From Pseudoalteromonas rhizosphaerae (GTDB taxonomy: Bacteria; Pseudomonadota; Gammaproteobacteria; Enterobacterales; Alteromonadaceae): a DNA stretch of 64,000 nucleotides. Location of the stretch: NCBI RefSeq assembly GCF_902498845.1, contig NZ_CABVLM010000003.1, positions 372,001 through 436,000 of the forward strand. The letters are read 5' to 3'. Made by a program: the position numbers and the translations under genes. The notes under the pieces were generated by a model. That model had not been told where the DNA came from, made no database searches, and worked only from the letters and a program-made list of their open reading frames with translations. Positions 38,934-48,257 of the stretch are shown one piece after another. Each line of letters begins with the position of its first letter. Within the stretch, counting starts at the first letter, position 1.

Positions 38934-38963
38934 ATAAAAAAAGCGCTACTGCGCTTTTTTTAT
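38934..38963. terminator. Bidirectional terminator after slyD
   Basis: AAAAAAAGCGC-TACT-GCGCTTTTTTT hairpin with A and T tracts. Confidence 0.85.
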
Positions 38964-38976
38964 ATCTATAATTTAA

Positions 38977-39429
38977 TCAAACGGGTGTAGGCTCTGCTAC
39001 TGGCTCACTTATCTTACCCGCCAACGCTGCCAGTAAACCATCTTGGTCGTTAGTTCCCAAGCGATATTGGCTACCATCTTTTAAAGTTAGCTGTACCGCG
39101 CTAAATCCTGACACTGTGTATACCCAACCATCATGGGTAATACGTAAGCCAATACCATGACGAAAAGAGTTTTCTACCGCTTTAGCTTCAATAATATCCA
39201 CTAACTGTAACTTATCACCAAACACACCAGGACCAAACCCCCAGCTAATTTGGCTGTCATCAACTTTAATGGTTAAACCATGGAACAAAAACCCCACCAG
39301 CACTAAAATCGCTGCAAATACCATTAACGGCATATCGGCACCAATTAAATACCAAGCTAAACCAACAAAGCTGGCAATCCAACTTAGAATAACAAAAATG
39401 AACAGTGCAAATTGCTTATGCTGATACAT
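38977..39429 (-). CDS. Membrane protein with two TMs and a PH-like tail, unknown function
   Basis: This 150-aa protein has two TMs (about residues 9-29 and 33-52). A beta-rich soluble part follows (about 55-140: ISWGFGPGVFGDKLQLVDIIEAKAV, RITHDGWVYTVSGFSAVQLTLKDG). The tail resembles the bacterial PH-like/DUF304 type of membrane protein. It is 16 bp downstream of the DUF481 gene on the same strand, so they probably share a transcript. No catalytic motif is visible. Confidence 0.6.
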   Translation of the reverse strand: MYQHKQFALFIFVILSWIASFVGLAWYLIGADMPLMVFAAILVLVGFLFHGLTIKVDDSQISWGFGPGVFGDKLQLVDIIEAKAVENSFRHGIGLRITHDGWVYTVSGFSAVQLTLKDGSQYRLGTNDQDGLLAALAGKISEPVAEPTPV

Positions 39430-39445
39430 AACACTCTCTAAAATA

Positions 39446-40261
39446 TTAAAAACTATAAACTAATGTCGCACTTAGTTCTGAATCAAACTTTAACTTATCG
39501 TCTTCCGGCTTAGAATTATAACGATATAAATAAGTAAACTTTAATGATACAGCGCCCATTAGTTGGCTGATCAGTGATGTTTCTGACTTTAATCGTGAGT
39601 TCAATCCTGACAATGACTGTTCAATACTTAAATCTTGATTGAAACGTGTTCGAGTCGAGACCGTACGCTCCCACTGCAGTGCTAAACGTAATAAATAACC
39701 GGTTTTGGTTTTGTCTTGCTCATCTTCAAGCTCAGCATCATCTTGTGCTACCGAGCGGTATAAACCAGGCCCTATATCAAAATCAACTTGGTTTTTTACC
39801 CCTTGATATAAACGATTACCATAACCTGCCGCAAGTGTGCTTTTAAACTCAAGACCACTGAATTCATCTTCTTCATAATCACCATACATAAAGAATGAGG
39901 CATTTTTTACCCCTACTTTATAGTTGCCCTGCGCAGAGAAAAATATACGGTTTGCCGAGACTTCATCATTGCCAGTGGTGTCGTTACGATCACGTTTATA
40001 TAAACTATCTATCTTGAATTGATTACGCCAATTCTCAAGATCTTGATATAAGTTACCTTTGAACTTAAAACTGGTCGAATTAGTATTACCGCGACTAACA
40101 ATAAATCCAAATTCAGTATCGCCGTATAATAGTTCGCCTTGATGGATTTTATGGATCTCTTCATCTGAGAGCTGACCATACTCATGAAAGTCTTCAAAAG
40201 GATCAACCGCCCAGACTCTAAAGCTAAGCAGACAGCCCAACAACAGCAGTAACCTAATCAC
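39446..40261 (-). CDS. DUF481 outer-membrane beta-barrel protein (YdiY-like)
   Basis: This 271-aa protein has a signal peptide (MIRLLLLLGCLLSFRVWA) from a GTG start. A repetitive series of amphipathic beta strands follows (FGFIVSRGNTNSTSFKFKGNLYQD, NRIFFSAQGNYKVG, LLRLALQWERTVSTRTRFNQDLS), ending in the aromatic terminal motif ATLVYSF. The fold is that of DUF481, a predicted outer-membrane barrel. Function is unknown. Confidence 0.85.
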   Translation of the reverse strand: MIRLLLLLGCLLSFRVWAVDPFEDFHEYGQLSDEEIHKIHQGELLYGDTEFGFIVSRGNTNSTSFKFKGNLYQDLENWRNQFKIDSLYKRDRNDTTGNDEVSANRIFFSAQGNYKVGVKNASFFMYGDYEEDEFSGLEFKSTLAAGYGNRLYQGVKNQVDFDIGPGLYRSVAQDDAELEDEQDKTKTGYLLRLALQWERTVSTRTRFNQDLSIEQSLSGLNSRLKSETSLISQLMGAVSLKFTYLYRYNSKPEDDKLKFDSELSATLVYSF

Positions 40262-40322
40262 TGTTCGCTCGCTGTGTTGATATTTAAAACAAGGCTGTTT
40301 TCACTAAGATACTGCATCGAGA

Positions 40323-40649
40323 TTATTCGCTATCTTTCCATAATATATGACAAAACGGCGCGTCTTTATCACGGCTAATCAAAATTTTAGCAAATAAAAT
40401 ATCTTGATTATCGAATTCAAGTCCCACTAACACCTGAATAAATAATTCTGGCTCTATTTCTAATGCGACAAAATCTTGCCATTGGTCATCAGGCTCACCT
40501 TCTTCAATAAAGCCAAGCTCTTCACGATGCTGGTTAAAATCATCAACATCTTGCTCACTAAGGTTATCTGGGGCTAACTCTAAAAAGATATCGTAAGCTT
40601 GATGCGTTACTTCTTCTTCACTGTATAAACGGGATCCTGTCATTGCCAT
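40323..40649 (-). CDS. yciU: DUF440/YciU-family double-stranded-DNA-mimic protein
   Basis: This 108-aa acidic protein matches the HI1450/YciU family: YDIFLELAPDNL, a WQDFVALEIEPELFIQVLVGLEF core and the end FAKILISRDKDAPFCHILWKD. HI1450 is an acidic mimic of dsDNA that binds HU. The gene stands alone, 61 bp before the DUF481 gene. Confidence 0.8.
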   Translation of the reverse strand: MAMTGSRLYSEEEVTHQAYDIFLELAPDNLSEQDVDDFNQHREELGFIEEGEPDDQWQDFVALEIEPELFIQVLVGLEFDNQDILFAKILISRDKDAPFCHILWKDSE

Positions 40650-40702
40650 AAACCTTTCATGATGCTAATGCCAGATATAGTATCAAACCTCAGCAAATTT
40701 TT

Positions 40703-40738
40703 GACAAAAAAAAGCCAGGTTTCCCTGACTTTTTTTAT
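40703..40738 (-). terminator. Terminator of the RND efflux unit (or of the yciU side)
   Basis: AGTCAGG/CCTGGCT hairpin flanked by seven or more A and T residues on each side, between the 3' end of the RND pump and the yciU start. Confidence 0.65.
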
Positions 40739-40750
40739 ACAGGGCTTATT

Positions 40751-43700
40751 TTACGTTTGCGTTGTCGCTGTGCCCTTTACTTTTTCGCGCATTGACTGCA
40801 CCAAACTATAAAATAATGGCACCAGCAAAGTACCCAATATAGTCGCGGCTAACATGCCGGCTAGCACAGTGACACCAAGCGATACGCGGCTTCCAGCACC
40901 CGCGCCAGTTGCAAATACTAACGGTAATACACCTAATACAAATGAAAGAGCCGTCATTAATACCGCACGAAACCTCATTTTGGCTGCACTAAGAGCCGCA
41001 TCAAAAATACTCTTGCCGGCAAGCCGTTCTTCCATCGCAAACTCTACAATCAAGATTGCAGTTTTGGTCGACATACCTATAAGCAGTACTAACCCCACTT
41101 GTGCATAAATATTATTTTCCATACCCAGTACGTATAACGCTAACATTGCGCCAAACATCGCCAGGGGAATTGCGGCTATAACTGAAAAAGGGATCGTCCA
41201 ACTTTCATATTGTGCAACCAAGAACAAGTAAACAAAGATAACGGCCAAAGCAAATAGCAACGGTGCCATATTGCCAGCTTCAATTTCTTGTTTAGATTGC
41301 CCTGCCCATTCAAATACATAGCCATTAGGTAACTGCTTAGCTAGCTCTTCCATGGCAGCTATTGCATCACCACTTGAGAACCCCACAGCTGCTTGACCAC
41401 TGATACTCGCACTACGATATAAATTAAAGTGCTTAAGGGTTGTTGGCCCAAGAATTGGTTCAAGTTTAGCAAGTGTCGTTAATGGCACCATGTCGCCTTC
41501 ATTATTACGCACAAAATAATGCTGTAAGTCGGAAGGATTTTTACGGAACTCACTCTCAGCTTGCATGATTACTTTATAAGTACGACTAAACTGATTGAAA
41601 TCGTTAATATATAATGAGCCGAGCTGGGCTTGCAGCGTTAAGAATATGTCACTTAATGCAACCCCTTGAGCCTTTGCTTTATTGCGATCTATCTCTAAAA
41701 AGTACTGCGGTACATTTGCTCTAAAAGTACTGTACACATTACTCAAGCTTGGATGTTGGTTCGCTTCATATACCAGACCATTAAGTACTTGCGCCAATTC
41801 AGTCGGATCCCGACCTTCACTGTCTTGTAGGCGAAACTCAAAACCAGCGCTATTACCTAAACCAGGAATTGGCGGCGGGTTAAATACCATTATCTGCGCA
41901 TCTGGCATGGCCCACATTTTTCCCATCAAACGACCAATCACTGACTTTAAGCCTAGTTCAGCACTAGTGCGTTCTTCCCAGTCTTTTAAAATAACAATAC
42001 CTAAAGCATTATTTGAGCCCGCCCCGCCAATCAAAGAAAAACCGGATACCGCAATAAAATCAGTTGCTGCAGGTTCTTGTTTAATAATGTCACCTATTTT
42101 ATGCATCACATCAGCAGTGCGACCAGAAGCCGCCGCATCTGGTAATTGCACATCTACAAACACAAAACCTTGATCTTCGGCTGGCACAAATCCTGTTGGA
42201 ACGCTTTTAGCCAGCCAGCCTGCCACCACAAAAATAACTAAGGCAAAAATACCCACTCGTGCCGAGCGTTTTAAAACAAAGTGGATGATTTTAGAATAGA
42301 TGGAAGTTGATTTAACAATGCCTTGCTCGACTGGCGCCAGCCATTTTATCGGTTTCATTGACTTTTCTGTTAACAATAGCGCACATAAAGCTGGACTTAG
42401 GGTTAATGCGTTAACCGATGAAATTAATACCGCAAACGAAATCGTTACAGAAAACTGCTTATAAAGCTCCCCAGTAATACCTGGCATGAAGCCTACTGGC
42501 ACAAATACAGCTAATAACACCAAAGTGGTCGCAATAATAGGCCCGGTTACTTGCTCCATCGCTTTAGTGACAGCCTCTTTAATCGGCAGCTTTTCTTCTT
42601 TGAGGATCCGCTCAACATTCTCAATTACAATAATTGCATCATCTACCACAATACCGATCGCTAGCACTAAACCAAATAAGGTGATTAAGTTAATTGAGTA
42701 ACCCATAGCCATCATAAAAGCAAACGTCCCCACCAACGATACTGGAATGGCAATAGTTGGAATAAGTGTCGCGCGCCAATTTTGTAAAAACAAAAACACC
42801 ACTAAAACAACCAGGCCAACAGCTTGAAATAATGTAACAATCACTTCTTCGATTGAGCGATTGATAAACTCTGTCGTATCGTATGGTATTGAGTATTCAA
42901 CACCATCTGGTAATTGCTTAGCAAGCTCTGCCATGGTGGCTTTAACATCACTTGCCACTTGCGTTGCATTGGCATCGGTTAATTGGTAAATAACTATAAA
43001 AGCGGTATCTTGCTGATTTAACTTAGCGTTAATACTGTAATCAGCTGAGCCAAGTTCGATGCGGGCAATATCAGTTAAACGTACAAAGTTACCATCTTGA
43101 TTAGCACGAATAATTGTTTGGCCAAACTCTTCTGGAGTTTTTAAACGCCCTTTAGCTTGAATTGAATATTCAAACTGCTGACTTGGTAAACTCGGTGCAG
43201 CACCTAATTTACCAGCTGCCACTATGGTATTCTGCTCTTGTAATGCCGCTCTAACTTCGCCTACTGTCAGCCCTAACGCCGCCATTTTATCTGGACGTAA
43301 CCACAATCGCATTGAATAGGTTTTCTCACCCATAACCTCAGCCGATGCCACGCCTTTAATTCGTCCCAGCGGTTCCGTTAAGTAATTTGTTGCATAGTTA
43401 CTTAAAAAAATAGCATCAATGTTTGCTTGGCTAGAATACAAGTTAATACCCAATAACATTGAACTGGATTTTTTCTTAACCGATACACCTTGGCGTGTTA
43501 CTTCGCTGGGTAATCCTGGTTCAGCTAAGGCGACACGGTTTTGTACATTGACTTGAGCAATATCAGTATCCGTGCCCACCTTAAAGTATGCAGTTATCGT
43601 AGCAGTGCCGTTATTGCTGGAGCTGGACTCGATATACATCATATCTTTGACACCATTAACTTGCTCTTCAATGGGTCTGACCACAGACTCTTCCACTATT

Positions 43701-43867
43701 TGCGCACTGGCGCCAGGGTAAACTGCGGTGATCTGTATTTGCGGTGGAGTAATCTCGGGATACATATTAACTGGCAGCAAACCCATGGAAATCAAACCCG
43801 CTAGCGTAATCACTATCGAAATAACGAGGGCAAATTTAGGCCGCGCGATAAACGTTTTACTTATCAT
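40751..43867 (-). CDS. RND efflux pump inner-membrane subunit, HAE1 (AcrB-like) family
   Basis: This 1038-aa protein has twelve TMs in the AcrB topology. The proton-relay aspartate pair in TM4 (GIVVDDAIIVIENVERI) is present, as is the N-terminal PEITPPQIQITAVYPGASAQ. HAE1 pumps export hydrophobic drugs, detergents or bile-like compounds from the periplasm. The gene follows the adaptor by 11 bp. No TolC-like gene or regulator is adjacent. Confidence 0.93.
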   Translation of the reverse strand: MISKTFIARPKFALVISIVITLAGLISMGLLPVNMYPEITPPQIQITAVYPGASAQIVEESVVRPIEEQVNGVKDMMYIESSSSNNGTATITAYFKVGTDTDIAQVNVQNRVALAEPGLPSEVTRQGVSVKKKSSSMLLGINLYSSQANIDAIFLSNYATNYLTEPLGRIKGVASAEVMGEKTYSMRLWLRPDKMAALGLTVGEVRAALQEQNTIVAAGKLGAAPSLPSQQFEYSIQAKGRLKTPEEFGQTIIRANQDGNFVRLTDIARIELGSADYSINAKLNQQDTAFIVIYQLTDANATQVASDVKATMAELAKQLPDGVEYSIPYDTTEFINRSIEEVIVTLFQAVGLVVLVVFLFLQNWRATLIPTIAIPVSLVGTFAFMMAMGYSINLITLFGLVLAIGIVVDDAIIVIENVERILKEEKLPIKEAVTKAMEQVTGPIIATTLVLLAVFVPVGFMPGITGELYKQFSVTISFAVLISSVNALTLSPALCALLLTEKSMKPIKWLAPVEQGIVKSTSIYSKIIHFVLKRSARVGIFALVIFVVAGWLAKSVPTGFVPAEDQGFVFVDVQLPDAAASGRTADVMHKIGDIIKQEPAATDFIAVSGFSLIGGAGSNNALGIVILKDWEERTSAELGLKSVIGRLMGKMWAMPDAQIMVFNPPPIPGLGNSAGFEFRLQDSEGRDPTELAQVLNGLVYEANQHPSLSNVYSTFRANVPQYFLEIDRNKAKAQGVALSDIFLTLQAQLGSLYINDFNQFSRTYKVIMQAESEFRKNPSDLQHYFVRNNEGDMVPLTTLAKLEPILGPTTLKHFNLYRSASISGQAAVGFSSGDAIAAMEELAKQLPNGYVFEWAGQSKQEIEAGNMAPLLFALAVIFVYLFLVAQYESWTIPFSVIAAIPLAMFGAMLALYVLGMENNIYAQVGLVLLIGMSTKTAILIVEFAMEERLAGKSIFDAALSAAKMRFRAVLMTALSFVLGVLPLVFATGAGAGSRVSLGVTVLAGMLAATILGTLLVPLFYSLVQSMREKVKGTATTQT

Positions 43868-43878
43868 GTGCGTTTCCT

Positions 43879-45084
43879 TTAGTTTGCAGCGTCTGATTGA
43901 CTAGAAATTGTACCAGTGGTGTGATCGACCTTTTTTTCAACTGGTTTAACTTCGACCCCTTGACGTACTTTTTGTAAACCTTCAACAATCACTTGCTCAC
44001 CTTCTTCAAGGCCCGATTGAACGACCCACATCGCATTAATGCGCCGTCCTAGTTGCACAATGCGCGTAGCAACTTTGTTATCTTCACCCACCACGAGTAC
44101 AAATTTACCTTGTTGATTTTCTTGTACTGCTGCTTGAGGAATAAGTGCTTGTAATTGCTTATCTTTACTTTCAACAATTAAGGTGACAAACAAGCCTGGC
44201 ATTATAATGTTTTGTGGATTGGCAAATGTCGCTCTTAATTCAACTGTGCCAGTACTGCGATCAATTTTCGTATCGGCAAAATCTAACTGCCCTTTAGCCC
44301 CCAAGTCCGAGTTATTTGGCAAACGCAGGGATAAATCGATTGGTACATTTTGAGGGTTATTAGCACTGTCTTGATGTTTTTGACGATAACTAATGTAATC
44401 ACCTTCTTCGACCTGGAAGTTAACATAAATTGGATCCACATCGGTCAATTCCGCTAGTTCATTTGAGGAAGGACTCACAATATTGCCTACATCGTAATTA
44501 ACCTTACCAATACGCCCTGCAAACGGCGCTTTAATTTCGGTGTAACTTAAATTTAATTTTGCTTTTTCAAGGCTTGCCCTTGCTGAGATAACAGCCGCAG
44601 CAGCTTGCTCATACTTAGTGGTTAATTTATCTAAATCAGATTGTGAGATAAACCCTTGTGCAGCAACTTCTTTACCGCGTTTTAAATCGCGAGATGCGCC
44701 ATCTTCGCCAGCAAGCTTACTTTTTAAGTCCGCTTCAATTTCAGCAACAGAAGATTGATATTCACTTGGATCGATTCTCAGTAGTAGCTGTCCTTTTTCA
44801 ACAAATGAGCCTTCATCAAAATGACGTTCTATTAATTCACCCTCAACACGAGCGCGAATTTTCACTTCCTGATGAGCTTCCGTGCGAGCAACAAACTCTC
44901 GATAATTCCCCACCTCTTGGGTAACAACATTAAATACTGAAACCGCAGGAGGCGGAGCGACTTGTTTGGTAGCATTATCATCTGAGCAACCAGCTAAAAA
45001 AGCGATTAATGTTGTACCAACAACCCCTTTGATCGCTAATGACATGTAAGTTCCTAAAATGCTAGGCGTGAACCTTTTTAGCAT
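43879..45084 (-). CDS. RND efflux periplasmic adaptor (AcrA-like membrane-fusion lipoprotein)
   Basis: This 401-aa protein has a lipobox LAGC with lipidated cysteine at residue 33 (or residue 20 from the second ATG). The lipoyl/hairpin/barrel sequence of the membrane-fusion family follows (VKIRARVEGELIERHFDEGSFV, LNLSYTEIKAPFAGRIGKVNYDVGNIV). It connects the RND pump to the outer-membrane duct. The first ATG at 45084 has AGGAG upstream; the ATG at 45045 (MSLAIKGVVG...) would give a more typical short signal and also has AGGA. Confidence 0.93.
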   Translation of the reverse strand: MLKRFTPSILGTYMSLAIKGVVGTTLIAFLAGCSDDNATKQVAPPPAVSVFNVVTQEVGNYREFVARTEAHQEVKIRARVEGELIERHFDEGSFVEKGQLLLRIDPSEYQSSVAEIEADLKSKLAGEDGASRDLKRGKEVAAQGFISQSDLDKLTTKYEQAAAAVISARASLEKAKLNLSYTEIKAPFAGRIGKVNYDVGNIVSPSSNELAELTDVDPIYVNFQVEEGDYISYRQKHQDSANNPQNVPIDLSLRLPNNSDLGAKGQLDFADTKIDRSTGTVELRATFANPQNIIMPGLFVTLIVESKDKQLQALIPQAAVQENQQGKFVLVVGEDNKVATRIVQLGRRINAMWVVQSGLEEGEQVIVEGLQKVRQGVEVKPVEKKVDHTTGTISSQSDAAN

Positions 45085-45348
45085 GGTTTATCTCCTTAGT
45101 AGCTGCGCGCACTACCTTTATATGTTTATTTTAAATTGTGTTTAAACGCCAAGTTACGTTCAGAGGCTATTATGGGTCGATCATATAACAAGCCACCCGA
45201 TTAAAAATATAGACCACTTTGTAATCATTTGTATCTGAGGTTCACAATAACAGGCTATAAAATAGCTTGCTTTTCAAACAAGAAAGCCACGCTTTACATC
45301 AATTCAATTAGCTCGTAAGCTAAACTTAAACAGGTCAGAGGAGTTGAC

Positions 45349-46140
45349 ATGATTAATTTTGAAACACAGCAGGCAATCGCCTTCGTTACATTATCCCGAA
45401 AAGATAAACAAAATGCGTTGAATTTTGTCATGTTCAAACAGCTGACAAGTATCATTAAAAAAATTAAAAAAGACCCGACTATCCGCGCTGTCGTTATTCA
45501 AGGTGATGGTGAGCATTTTTGTGCTGGACTGGATGTTGCTGCCGTTATGAAAAGTTCCATAAATATTGCCAAGTTGCTATTTAAATGGTTACCGGGTAAC
45601 TGTAATTTAGCGCAGCAAGTTGTGCTGGGTTGGCAATCACTAAGTGTGCCGGTATTCGCAGTCGTCCAAGGTAATTGCTTTGGTGGTGGCCTGCAAATAG
45701 CTCTTGGGGCTGATTATCGGATTGTGCACCCAGATGCTAAATTAGCCATTATGGAAGCGCGCTGGGGACTATGCCCTGATATGGGTGCAAATGTTGTACT
45801 ACCTAGCTTACTAAAACGTGACGATGCCATGTGGCTTGCCAGTCATGCAGATCCTATTAGTGCTGATAAAGCGCTGCAATTAGGGTTAATAACCGAAGTA
45901 AATGCGGATCCAAAGCAACGCTGTTTAGCAATGATCAATACCTTATTAGCTCGCTCACCGGATACTTTAGCGGCAATCAAACGCGTTACCCAACAAAGTT
46001 TTAACACTCCAAGAAGACAAATTTTAGCAAAAGAAACCATTAGCCAAATTCGTCTGCTTATTAACAGTAATACAAAAAAGGCCATTGCAAAAGCCAAAGG
46101 CGCCGACAACATCGAGTATCAAAATAGTAAACGTTGGTAA
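45349..46140 (+). CDS. Enoyl-CoA hydratase/isomerase (crotonase) family protein
   Basis: This 263-aa protein opens with FVTLSRKDKQNALN and has the oxyanion-hole segments GEHFCAGLDVA and QGNCFGGGLQIALGADYRI. The catalytic-type glutamate is in MEARWGLCPDMG. A strong RBS (GAGGAG) precedes the ATG. The substrate cannot be fixed from sequence. It is separated by about 100 bp from the LrgA-like gene and may be independent of it. Confidence 0.88.
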   Translation: MINFETQQAIAFVTLSRKDKQNALNFVMFKQLTSIIKKIKKDPTIRAVVIQGDGEHFCAGLDVAAVMKSSINIAKLLFKWLPGNCNLAQQVVLGWQSLSVPVFAVVQGNCFGGGLQIALGADYRIVHPDAKLAIMEARWGLCPDMGANVVLPSLLKRDDAMWLASHADPISADKALQLGLITEVNADPKQRCLAMINTLLARSPDTLAAIKRVTQQSFNTPRRQILAKETISQIRLLINSNTKKAIAKAKGADNIEYQNSKRW

Positions 46141-46237
46141 CAAATTCACTTAATATCAACGCTAAGCAATAAGTCGCATAGTTTTCAACAAGCAAATATG
46201 CTGAAGTATAATACGACCTGTAGTGAGTAAATAATCA

Positions 46238-46621
46238 ATGGATCCCCGAACTGTGCTAAAAAAAATCTTCCCTTATTTACTCAGCAGCTGTTTGATTTTG
46301 GGTTGTTTGGCTATAGCAAAAATAATCATGCACTGGCTGCAAGGCAGCTTTCCAGCCCCCCTATTAGCGATGCTAATGCTGCTTACGTTACTTTTAACAA
46401 ACGTAGTGAAAGAGCATCACTTAGCTCCCTGTGCTAAGCCATTATTAAATGTCATGCCGCTTTTTTTCATCCCTGCTGGGGTTGGTTTTATCGAACACCT
46501 TGAAATCATCGCCCTGCAATGGCAATTTCTCAGTGCAGTTTTCATTTTGGTGCCATTGACCAGCTTACTGCTTATCGCAGCAGTGATCAGTGTATTTAAA
46601 GGCAGGATTGAACATGATTGA
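46238..46621 (+). CDS. LrgA/CidA-family holin-like membrane protein
   Basis: This 127-aa protein has four predicted TMs and the CidA/LrgA hallmark LNVMPLFFIPAGVGFIEH. The family controls murein-hydrolase export or small-molecule (pyruvate-type) flux. Its last bases overlap the start of the LrgB-like gene (ATGATTGA, 8 bp), so the two are coupled. Confidence 0.88.
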   Translation: MDPRTVLKKIFPYLLSSCLILGCLAIAKIIMHWLQGSFPAPLLAMLMLLTLLLTNVVKEHHLAPCAKPLLNVMPLFFIPAGVGFIEHLEIIALQWQFLSAVFILVPLTSLLLIAAVISVFKGRIEHD

Positions 46622-47321
46622 TCTATGGTGGTTAAGTATTCCTGTAATTATCACGCTGTTTTTAGGGTTAAGGAAGCTCAATACAACCATTAACAATCCT
46701 TTATTAAAAGCGCTGACTAATCCCGTTTTTATCACTATTACGCTTATAGCCATATTACTAGTGAGTTTTTCACTGCCTTATTCGCAATTTGCTAGCCATA
46801 GCCAGCTATTAAGCTATTTACTGGAGCCTGCCATTGTTGCGCTTGCATTACCGCTATATCAACAATTTGTGCATATACGAAGAAATCTCTTGCTGATTGT
46901 TGGCTGCTGTAGTCTGGGCATAATCAATGCCACTGTGGTTGCAACCTTACTCAGTGCTGCATTTAATGTGCCTACACAATTAGCAGCATCTGTTGCCGCT
47001 TTATCGGTCACTACTCCCATTACTCTGCTAGTCACTGATTCACTCGGAGGCATCGCTTCGCTGGCAGCTGCGATGGTGATTTTTATCGGCTTATTAGGTG
47101 CTTTGTTCGCGCTACTTATTCTTCGTCAGGTGGGCATTTATAACCATCAGGCACAAGGCGTTGCGATTGGTACTGCATTTCATGCAATAGGCACCGCCGC
47201 CGCACTTGTTGAGCATCCGCGTATTGGTGCATTTGCTTCAGTGGCAATGGCATTGAGCGCATTACTTACCGCTTTAATCGTACCATTACTTTATCCTTTT
47301 TTGAGTCAAGCTCTGCTATGA
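46614..47321 (+). CDS. LrgB/CidB-family membrane protein
   Basis: This 235-aa integral membrane protein has six to seven TMs. Typical LrgB motifs are present: LLEPAIVALALPLYQQ, SVAALSVTTPITLLVTDSLGG, and IGTAFHAIGTAAALVEHPRIGAF. Start 46614 is preferred over an upstream in-frame start at 46590 because it overlaps the LrgA-like stop codon in the usual coupled form. Partner of the gene above; the pair corresponds to E. coli YohJ/YohK. Confidence 0.88.
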   Translation: MIDLWWLSIPVIITLFLGLRKLNTTINNPLLKALTNPVFITITLIAILLVSFSLPYSQFASHSQLLSYLLEPAIVALALPLYQQFVHIRRNLLLIVGCCSLGIINATVVATLLSAAFNVPTQLAASVAALSVTTPITLLVTDSLGGIASLAAAMVIFIGLLGALFALLILRQVGIYNHQAQGVAIGTAFHAIGTAAALVEHPRIGAFASVAMALSALLTALIVPLLYPFLSQALL

Positions 47322-47356
47322 TGAAATAGTTTAACCACTTTATTTATGGATAATAG

Positions 47357-48193
47357 ATGATCAGTACAGAAATCCAACAAGTTGAAAAATACTACACCAT
47401 GATCACTGAGTACCTCGTTAAGTACAGCATGCAATTAGTTGGCGCATTGTTGATCTTGATTTTTGGTTTGTGGGTGGCACAAAAAATATCTAAGATGATT
47501 GCCGCTTTAATGGCGCGTAACAATATTGATATTACTCTCACTAATTTTGTCAGTAATGTAGTGAAAGTATTGTTTATCGTTATGTTCATTATTATTGCGC
47601 TAGGTAAAATTGGCATAAGTGTCACACCTTTTGTTGCTGCAATTGGTGCCGCTTCTCTTGGCGCTGGTTTAGCATTGCAAGGGATGTTATCAAATTATGG
47701 CGCAGGCTTGGCTATTATTGCCACCCGCCCCTTTATTGTTGGTGACACGATTGAAGTTAAAAATGTCAGCGGTCAAGTAAAAACCATTGAGTTAGGCTAC
47801 ACCATTTTGATCAACGAAGAAAAAGTCGAAATTACTATTCCTAACAAACATATCGTTGGCGAAATACTACATAACTCATTTAATTATTCATTGGTCAAAG
47901 GTGAAATTGATATTGCCTATAACGCCAGTGCTGAGCATGCTATAGAGCTTATAGAAGACGTATTGAAAGACCATGAGTTAGTCGCAAGTGAACCGCTATC
48001 ACAAGTTGGCATTGAACGGTTTGCTGAAAGTGGAGTAACAATTAGTTACCGCTACTGGGTGCCGACGACGAAAATAATAGAAACCAAGCTGGCCGTAAAC
48101 GGTGGCGTATATAGTGCGATTCAAGGTGCGGATATTGAAATTCCATTCCCACAACGAATTGTCACAATTAACCAACAAAGTATTGATAGCTAG
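47357..48193 (+). CDS. mscS: Small-conductance mechanosensitive channel MscS
   Basis: This 278-aa protein has three N-terminal TMs, the Gly/Ala-rich pore helix (AAIGAASLGAGLALQGMLSNYGAGLAI) and the beta domain (RPFIVGDTIEVKN, TIELGYTILINEEKVEITIPNKHIVG). It opens under hypoosmotic shock. It lies 35 bp after the LrgB gene on the same strand, so a shared membrane-stress transcript is possible. Confidence 0.93.
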   Translation: MISTEIQQVEKYYTMITEYLVKYSMQLVGALLILIFGLWVAQKISKMIAALMARNNIDITLTNFVSNVVKVLFIVMFIIIALGKIGISVTPFVAAIGAASLGAGLALQGMLSNYGAGLAIIATRPFIVGDTIEVKNVSGQVKTIELGYTILINEEKVEITIPNKHIVGEILHNSFNYSLVKGEIDIAYNASAEHAIELIEDVLKDHELVASEPLSQVGIERFAESGVTISYRYWVPTTKIIETKLAVNGGVYSAIQGADIEIPFPQRIVTINQQSIDS

Positions 48194-48205
48194 GCTAGCA
48201 ATACT

Positions 48206-48240
48206 GCAAATAAAGGGAGCTAATTGCTCCCTTTATTTAT
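48206..48240. terminator. Bidirectional terminator after mscS
   Basis: A perfect 13-bp stem (AAATAAAGGGAGC with GCTCCCTTTATTT) around a 5-bp loop, facing both mscS and the TonB receptor gene. Confidence 0.8.
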
Positions 48241-48257
48241 ACTAAATCTTAACTTCA

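Noticed and set aside
40751..45084. A complete tripartite efflux operon with its own TolC and regulator
   Set aside because: Only the pump and the adaptor are present; the OMF at the left end of the window is about 40 kb away and belongs to a different unit.
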